Below are positions 5,406 to 6,426 of a stretch of 6,426 nt of DNA, in pieces. Each line of letters opens with the position of its first letter. Position 1 is the first letter of the stretch. The stretch is taken from contig CAYTOF010000092.1 in NCBI GenBank assembly GCA_964439435.1, positions 1 to 6,426 of the forward strand. The letters are read 5' to 3'. The translations under genes and the position numbers were made by a program. This DNA comes from CAYTOF01 sp964439435. GTDB taxonomy: Bacteria; Bacillota; Clostridia; Oscillospirales; QAMX01. The notes beneath the pieces were generated by a model that worked only from the letters and a program-made list of their open reading frames with translations, made no database searches and was not told where the DNA came from.

Positions 5406-6159
5406 AAATTTCCCTGATGAGCTGCGTTCTCTGATCACAGGCGCAAGGTTGTTCGACAGCAGTTGTTCGCCGGAAGCAAGTGTTATTTATATTGATAAGG
5501 ACAACGGATACTTTCTGAAATCGGCAGCGAAAGGCTCTTTAGAACGCGAATCTATTTTGACTAAATATTATCACAGCAAGAACTTGGCGGCAGAGGTTCT
5601 TTCCTACATATCAGATGAAAAAGACTGGTTGTTGACCTCGAAAGTTCAAGGTGATGACTGCACTACAAAAAAATATCTCGAGCAGCCAAAGCGCCTATCC
5701 GATACTGTTGCTGAATGGCTCACATTATTACACAAATTGGAATATGCCGATTGCCCTGTCCAATACCATACGGAGCGTTACCTTGCGAAAGCAGCATATA
5801 ACAAACTCACTGACAATTTTGATAAGAGTCATTTTCCCGACAGTTTCGGTTATGCAAGCGCGGAAGAAGCATGGGAGGTCGTTGAAAAGCAAAGTCATCT
5901 TTTAGAATCGAATACGCTCCTGCACGGCGACTATTGTTTGCCAAATATTATTCTTAACAACTGGAAGTTCAGCGGTTTCATAGATGTTGACAGTGGCGGC
6001 GTAGGCGACCGCCATGTTGATTTGTTTTGGGGTATGTGGTCATTACATTTCAATCTAAGAACAGATAAATACAGCGAAAGATTTAAGGATGCCTACGGGC
6101 GTGATAAAATAGATGAGGAAATGCTGCGTATTGTCGCAGCGGTAGAAGTTTTTGGATAG
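5374..6159 (+). CDS. APH(3')-like aminoglycoside phosphotransferase family protein
   Basis: A 261-residue protein beginning MKLTPIHPNIENFPDELRSL. Length and motifs fit the APH(3') branch of aminoglycoside kinases (usually ~260-270 residues), which phosphorylate a sugar hydroxyl using ATP in the cytoplasm. Visible are the N-lobe strand DNGYFLKSA with the ATP-contacting Lys, LLTSKVQGDD as the hinge, the catalytic loop HGDYCLPN (184-191; Asp186, Asn191) and GFIDVDSGGVGDRHVDL with metal-binding Asp204. The spacing Asp-5-Asn-13-Asp equals that of D190/N195/D208 in APH(3')-IIIa, and CLPN plus SGFID resemble APH(3')-II. The C-terminus ends in AAVEVFG instead of the usual acidic DEFF-type end. It overlaps the three-module gene by 32 bases, so coupled translation is likely. 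Whether it confers drug resistance cannot be judged; divergent members often do not. Confidence 0.88.
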   Translation: MKLTPIHPNIENFPDELRSLITGARLFDSSCSPEASVIYIDKDNGYFLKSAAKGSLERESILTKYYHSKNLAAEVLSYISDEKDWLLTSKVQGDDCTTKKYLEQPKRLSDTVAEWLTLLHKLEYADCPVQYHTERYLAKAAYNKLTDNFDKSHFPDSFGYASAEEAWEVVEKQSHLLESNTLLHGDYCLPNIILNNWKFSGFIDVDSGGVGDRHVDLFWGMWSLHFNLRTDKYSERFKDAYGRDKIDEEMLRIVAAVEVFG

Positions 6160-6164
6160 GAAGG
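6158..6164 (+). promoter_or_regulatory. Ribosome binding site of the last gene
   Basis: AGGAAGG overlaps the stop codon of the phosphotransferase gene and ends 8 bases before ATG 6173. It supports the presence of a real gene running off the right edge. Confidence 0.65.
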
Positions 6165-6172
6165 TATAAGAT

Positions 6173-6426
6173 ATGAAAAGGCTGACACGGGAACGGTTTC
6201 AAAAAGCACGTGACTACATATTCACCCATTCGGATGACATCAACCGGGCTTGGTTTCGGTATAACTTTGAGGGCGAGGACACTGCCGCCTTTATGGATGA
6301 GCTTGCGAAATATCAACACGGTAATGGCGGGTTCGGCGGGCTTTTCTATGAGTTTGATTATCAAGGTTCATGCTTGAAATTCACCGAGGTCGCTATCGGG
6401 TATATACTTGGATTGAAAGAAAAACC
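6173..6426 (+). CDS. Conserved protein with QxxxNGGFGG motif, 3' partial
   Basis: The frame opens at ATG 6173 and stays open for 84 codons to the window edge. It begins MKRLTRERFQKARDYIFTHS and contains RAWFRYNFEG, then YQHGNGGFGGLFYEFDYQG and a helix with IGYILGLKEK. The Q-x3-NGGFGG element followed by a helix resembles the QxxNGGFG/QW repeats of alpha/alpha-toroid proteins (prenyltransferase and squalene-cyclase-like barrels). I recall clostridial hypothetical proteins with this same N-terminus, but no assigned function. It starts 13 bases after the phosphotransferase stop with its own AGGAAGG site, so it is probably the next cistron of the same transcript. Only the N-terminal part is visible, so neither the length nor the catalytic residues can be checked. 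Confidence 0.75.
   Translation, partial: MKRLTRERFQKARDYIFTHSDDINRAWFRYNFEGEDTAAFMDELAKYQHGNGGFGGLFYEFDYQGSCLKFTEVAIGYILGLKEK

Overview
The window is a tightly packed run of genes, all on the + strand, from what looks like a Gram-positive anaerobe of the Clostridia type (Bacillota). The grounds are purine-rich ribosome binding sites (AGGAGAGG, GAGGAA, AGGAAGG) about 6-10 bases before most starts, moderately low GC, and protein families that I recall mainly from clostridial genomes. No RNA gene, transposase, integrase, CRISPR array or convincing terminator is visible. The taxonomic call is an inference.

Layout: (1) 1-1047, the 3' part of a gene fusing a GrpB/UPF0157 C-terminus to an APH-type kinase; its frame is open at the left edge. 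(2) 1145-1324, a 59-residue Cys-rich protein that looks like the front half of a TIGR04076-type protein, sharing an ATGA with (3) 1321-1863, a GNAT acetyltransferase. (4) 1865-2473, a conserved protein of unknown function with a GTG start. (5) 2474-2658, gene debris: the first ~21 codons of a glyoxalase-like gene plus a small unexplained ORF. (6) 2659-3531, a P-loop kinase-like domain fused to a small inorganic-pyrophosphatase-like domain. (7) 3585-5405, a 606-residue protein of three modules: an uncharacterised, possibly ADP-ribosyltransferase-like domain, a complete GrpB domain and a class I SAM methyltransferase. (8) 5374-6159, an APH(3')-like phosphotransferase overlapping gene 7 by 32 bases. 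(9) 6173-6426, the start of a protein with a Q-x3-NGGFGG motif, cut by the right edge.

The theme is small group-transfer enzymes: phospho-, acetyl-, methyl-, nucleotidyl-like and perhaps ADP-ribosyl transfer. They resemble a reservoir of modification and resistance functions more than one biosynthetic pathway. What stands out is the number of fusions (three multi-module proteins) beside truncated genes (two), with GrpB modules joined to different partners. Two module boundaries in gene 7 carry a methionine where a stand-alone protein would begin, so neighbouring genes seem to have been joined in frame. The genes are probably co-transcribed, with coupling at 1321, 1865, 5374 and 6173, but no strong promoter was found. 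Substrates cannot be assigned from sequence.
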